The position numbers were made by a program, and so were the translations under genes. Positions 61,507-64,000 of a stretch of DNA of 64,000 bases are shown here, piece by piece. Source of the stretch: JBHJHP01 sp042219825. GTDB lineage: Bacteria > Bacteroidota > Bacteroidia > Bacteroidales > UBA5342. Location of the stretch: positions 62,001 to 126,000 of the forward strand of contig NZ_JBHJHQ010000003.1 of the NCBI RefSeq assembly GCF_042219825.1, read 5' to 3'. Numbering within the stretch: the stretch's first letter is position 1; each line of letters starts with the position of its first letter. The notes below the pieces were generated by a model, which made no database searches, was not told the DNA's origin, and saw nothing but the letters and a program-made list of their open reading frames with translations.

Positions 61507-61983
61507 ATGAAAAAGTATTTTTACACAGATGGGACCAACAAATTTGGGCCCTTTACAATTGAAGAACTTAAAGAAAAGGGTATTACACGTGAAACCAATG
61601 TATGGTTCCAGGAGTTGGGTGAATGGAAACCAGCCGGTTCTGTTGAGGAACTGAATGAACTATTTAGAAACATGCCACCTCCATTAAATAAAACTAAATC
61701 TAATGAACACAATATTGAAAATCTTACTTTACAAAAACCGCCAAAAACCTGGTTAGTGGAATCTATTCTGGTTACAATCTTATGCTGCCTCCCTTTTGGT
61801 ATTGCAGGGATAGTAAATGCGTCAAAAGTTGAATCACGATTTTATTCCGGAGATGTTGAAGGAGCAAATAAATCCTCTGCTGATGCAAAGAAATGGACAA
61901 CCATAGGTCTTATCCTGGGAATTGTAGGTACCGTGATTTATTTAATATTAGTTCTTGCCGGTGTGGCCAGTAGTCAATTTTAA
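61507..61983 (+). CDS. GYF_2 and CD225/dispanin domain membrane protein
   Basis: The 158-aa protein joins an N-terminal GYF_2 domain (about residues 1-55; YFYTDGTNKFGPFTIEEL, NVWFQELGEWKPAG) to a Pro/Asn-rich linker and a C-terminal CD225/dispanin module (about 78-155) with ILCCLPFGIAGIVNASKVE and two membrane segments. GYF_2 binds proline-rich peptides and the CD225 helix inserts into membranes; the bacterial role is unknown. The next gene (DUF2752) overlaps its 3' end by up to 29 bases, a common pairing in Bacteroidota. Confidence 0.87.
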   Translation: MKKYFYTDGTNKFGPFTIEELKEKGITRETNVWFQELGEWKPAGSVEELNELFRNMPPPLNKTKSNEHNIENLTLQKPPKTWLVESILVTILCCLPFGIAGIVNASKVESRFYSGDVEGANKSSADAKKWTTIGLILGIVGTVIYLILVLAGVASSQF

Positions 61984-62368
61984 GAAAATTTTAAACTGGG
62001 GAATTCCTGTATCAATTATGATTGTGTTGGTATTCCTTTACAGAGAATATAATCCTCTCAACAACATTTATTTTCCCAAATGCCCTTTTAGATCATTAAC
62101 GGGTTATAAATGTCCCGGATGTGGTTCTCAGAGGGCAATACACTATTTGCTAAATATTGACATCTACAATGCCTGCAAACAAAATTTTTTACTGGTACTA
62201 TCAGTTCCATATTTACTTTCAGGTTTCATTCTGGACAGGATAAAGAGGCCGGGACCAAAAACTTTAAAATGGCGAAAAACATTATATGGTAAATACGCGA
62301 TCATAATAATACTAATAATAATAATCGCGTTCTGGATACTCAGAAATATATATTCAGCACCAAATTAA
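61955..62368 (+). CDS. DUF2752 membrane protein
   Basis: The roughly 137-aa product has the DUF2752 motif CPFRSLTGYKCPGCGSQRA with a Cys pair and Arg, flanked by an N-terminal membrane segment (about residues 13-32) and two more near the C-terminus. The family is uncharacterised; the CPGCGxxR motif suggests redox or metal chemistry at the membrane. No ATG is available before the first membrane segment, so a TTG (61955) or GTG (61961) is likely; the ATG at 62018 would cut through the helix. It overlaps the GYF/CD225 gene by 23-29 bases. Confidence 0.83.
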   Translation: MPVWPVVNFKKILNWGIPVSIMIVLVFLYREYNPLNNIYFPKCPFRSLTGYKCPGCGSQRAIHYLLNIDIYNACKQNFLLVLSVPYLLSGFILDRIKRPGPKTLKWRKTLYGKYAIIIILIIIIAFWILRNIYSAPN

Positions 62369-62532
62369 AGTGATCCCACAATAAACCCAGACGACTGTTT
62401 TATTAAGTAACTGATCACTTTTGAGATTTTCTTTCTTTTTACTAATTTTAAATAATTGATTTGTACGTCATTAATATAAAACTATCGAATATTTGAATAT
62501 AAGTAATCATCATCATTAATTTTAAAAACTAA

Positions 62533-63177
62533 ATGTGTTTTTCAGCTGAGGTAAGTTTTGGAGCAAGTGCCGTGATATCAACGGTTGGTATAATCGCCAT
62601 CAGAAAAAGTTCGGCAAAAGAACAAGTGTTCTTTGCCATGATCCCTCTGATGTTTGGTATTCAACAGTTCTTTGAAGGCTGGCTCTGGGTTGCCTTACAA
62701 AACGAAGGGTACCGTACCACCGAAATGCTCGCAAAATATGGCTTCTTAATCTTTGCCCAGCTGATCTGGCCGGTTTGGGTTCCTCTGTCCATATATATGA
62801 TCGAGAAGAACCGAAAACGAAAACGTATAATTGGCGGCGCACTTATGGTGGGAATCGCCATGTTTATTCTGCTTGCCTATCGTATGGCCGCATACGATGT
62901 CACTGCACATATTGACCATCATCACATCTATTATACCGTAGGACATTTTGATAGTACAAACTGGTGGAGCGGCGCACTTTACCTGCTACCTGCCGTTTTC
63001 CCGTTTATCTTTTCAGGTAACAGAAGGATCAATTTTCTCGGGGTCATTATGTTACTGTTTTTTGTGATCTCAAAAGTATTTTATCTGAAGTATATGATTT
63101 CGGTGTGGTGTTTTTTTGCAGCCATAATGAGTATATACATATTGTATATTCTGAAAAAACAGGAACCTGAAACATAA
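62533..63177 (+). CDS. DUF6629 family membrane protein
   Basis: The 214-aa polytopic membrane protein starts MCFSAEVSFGASAVIS, the signature of DUF6629-type proteins, and has about seven hydrophobic segments with a His-rich loop (HIDHHHIYYTVGH) between segments four and five and FFEGWLWVAL after the second. The function is unknown; the histidine loop could bind a metal. It stands alone, 29 bases ahead of a secreted protein gene on the same strand. Confidence 0.78.
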   Translation: MCFSAEVSFGASAVISTVGIIAIRKSSAKEQVFFAMIPLMFGIQQFFEGWLWVALQNEGYRTTEMLAKYGFLIFAQLIWPVWVPLSIYMIEKNRKRKRIIGGALMVGIAMFILLAYRMAAYDVTAHIDHHHIYYTVGHFDSTNWWSGALYLLPAVFPFIFSGNRRINFLGVIMLLFFVISKVFYLKYMISVWCFFAAIMSIYILYILKKQEPET

Positions 63178-63206
63178 CCGTAAATTGATTAAACAAGGCC
63201 AATATT

Positions 63207-64000
63207 ATGAAACGTTTAACACTCTTTATTGCCACAATTCTTTTAACGCTTAATGCTGGTTCAGTAAGCAGGACCGATTCTGCAGGCACACGTTTTAATA
63301 TGGACAAAGACTTTCTGCTGGTTCAGTATGATTGTAAAACAGACGTAGACGACCTCCATACCATTGCAGCCTTCAGATCCCTGACTTCTGATCCTCTATT
63401 TTCTGACCTTCATTACTATGCCGTTGCCGGAGCTTACGGCATTCAGGACGGGTTGTATGTTCCTCCGAATAACCTCTTCAGACTGGCTTTTGGGAATAAA
63501 TGGTCCGATGCCCATGAAAACGCAGAAAAGGCAGTGAAAGAAGTGATAAAGAAGGTAAAAGCTACCATTAAAAATAATGGTGATATCTGGATTGCGGAAG
63601 CAGGACAATCTGATTTTACGGCTAAACTTGTGAGCGAATTACAAAATGCATTCCCGGAATTAAATACACAAGGACGCATTCATGTGGTTCAGCACAGTGA
63701 TTGGAATGAAAAGTCCACATCGCCGGAAAGCCTTGCGTATGTAAAAAAGAACTGCGACTACATTAAAATTCCGGATGGGAATACCGTGGGCAACGGATCT
63801 CCAGGCTTCAGGGATGGAGATTATACTGATTGGAAACAGGATATTTCCAATGAGAAACTGGCCAACATCTGGCAACTGGCCTCTGATATCTCAACAAACT
63901 ATAACGGTGAAGACAACAGGTACAACAACAGCGCAATTGCAAATGGCGGCCTTGACTTCTCGGATCTCTCAGAAGTATGCTGGATTTTTGGTTTGGAGGT
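63207..64000 (+). CDS. Secreted nucleoside-hydrolase-like protein, 3' truncated by window edge
   Basis: The frame is open from the ATG to the window end (264 codons). A signal peptide (MKRLTLFIATILLTLNAG) precedes LLVQYDCKTDVDDLHTIAA, whose DxxxDVDD resembles the metal-binding N-terminus of nucleoside hydrolases (DxDxxxDD). IWIAEAGQSDFTAKL and VVQHSDWNE later resemble the DUF1593/Sde182-type nucleoside-hydrolase-like fold found in some polysaccharide-degrading bacteria. Without the C-terminus neither metal site nor fold can be settled. It lies just downstream of the DUF6629 gene. Confidence 0.55.
   Translation, partial: MKRLTLFIATILLTLNAGSVSRTDSAGTRFNMDKDFLLVQYDCKTDVDDLHTIAAFRSLTSDPLFSDLHYYAVAGAYGIQDGLYVPPNNLFRLAFGNKWSDAHENAEKAVKEVIKKVKATIKNNGDIWIAEAGQSDFTAKLVSELQNAFPELNTQGRIHVVQHSDWNEKSTSPESLAYVKKNCDYIKIPDGNTVGNGSPGFRDGDYTDWKQDISNEKLANIWQLASDISTNYNGEDNRYNNSAIANGGLDFSDLSEVCWIFGLE

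Noticed and set aside
1..64000. tRNA, rRNA, riboswitch or tmRNA genes
   Set aside because: I saw no cloverleaf-like or conserved RNA signature in any intergenic gap, though a covariance search would be needed to be sure.

Overview
The window comes from a Bacteroidota chromosome, most likely a marine or gut-type member of the Bacteroidales/Marinilabiliales; the rank below phylum is inference. Evidence seen directly: AT-rich intergenic DNA with TAnnTTTG (-7) promoters, several preceded by TTTG about 19-22 bases upstream; few Shine-Dalgarno sequences; a TonB-dependent receptor with a carboxypeptidase-like N-terminal domain paired with a DUF4249 lipoprotein; secreted proteins ending in type IX secretion (Por) sorting domains; L31 type B; and many DUF families typical of Bacteroidota. 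No rRNA, tRNA, CRISPR array or prophage was found.

Layout. 1-740: 3' end of a GH2 beta-galactosidase. 711-2985 (minus): ECF sigma factor, small membrane protein and DUF4252 protein, followed by a 189-aa secreted protein and a decayed second copy of the DUF4252 3' end with its terminator. 3183-6701: TonB receptor and DUF4249 lipoprotein. 6908-9619: pyruvate phosphate dikinase. 9856-12223: two tandem PAS histidine kinases with a conserved Cys/His cluster. 12319-17164: three peptidyl-prolyl isomerases, DUF3127 protein, S41 protease and cysteine synthase. 17211-23676 (minus): class II aldolase, then a secreted block (two LamG proteins, FISUMP protein, pectinesterase). 23971-28601: SMP-30-like lipoprotein, YeiH exporter with its LysR regulator, and a MATE pump preceded by an unannotated 41-codon ORF. 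28790-33604 (minus): PBP4-type carboxypeptidase, membrane protein, NodU-type carbamoyltransferase, cysteine-cluster protein. 33747-35123: AGCS symporter. 35124-35850: a gene-free REP/IS200-remnant island. 35851-40379 (minus): thioesterase, Lon, GlmU-like protein, L31. 40686-44099: POT transporter, Crp/Fnr regulator, Lnt-like acyltransferase. 44371-53479: SUF Fe-S assembly operon (sufBCD, 5-formyl-THF cyclo-ligase, sufS, sufE, DUF59), then LpxH-like phosphatase, YgjP-like metalloprotease and dGTPase. 53614-59405: cell-envelope and secreted proteins. 59473-61267 (minus): thioesterase and aminotransferase. 61507-64000: GYF/CD225 protein, DUF2752 and DUF6629 membrane proteins, and the start of a secreted nucleoside-hydrolase-like protein cut by the window end.

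How it fits together. Beta-galactosidase, pectinesterase, LamG and FISUMP proteins suggest a plant or algal polysaccharide degrader. PPDK, aldolase, cysteine synthase, SUF, Lon and L31 are core housekeeping genes. The least explained features are the REP/IS200 island with compensatory stem changes (35133-35815), the translationally coupled small ORF ahead of the MATE pump (28476-28601), the twin Cys-cluster PAS kinases, and the partial duplication at the DUF4252 locus. I saw no complete, clearly new multi-gene defence or biosynthetic system.
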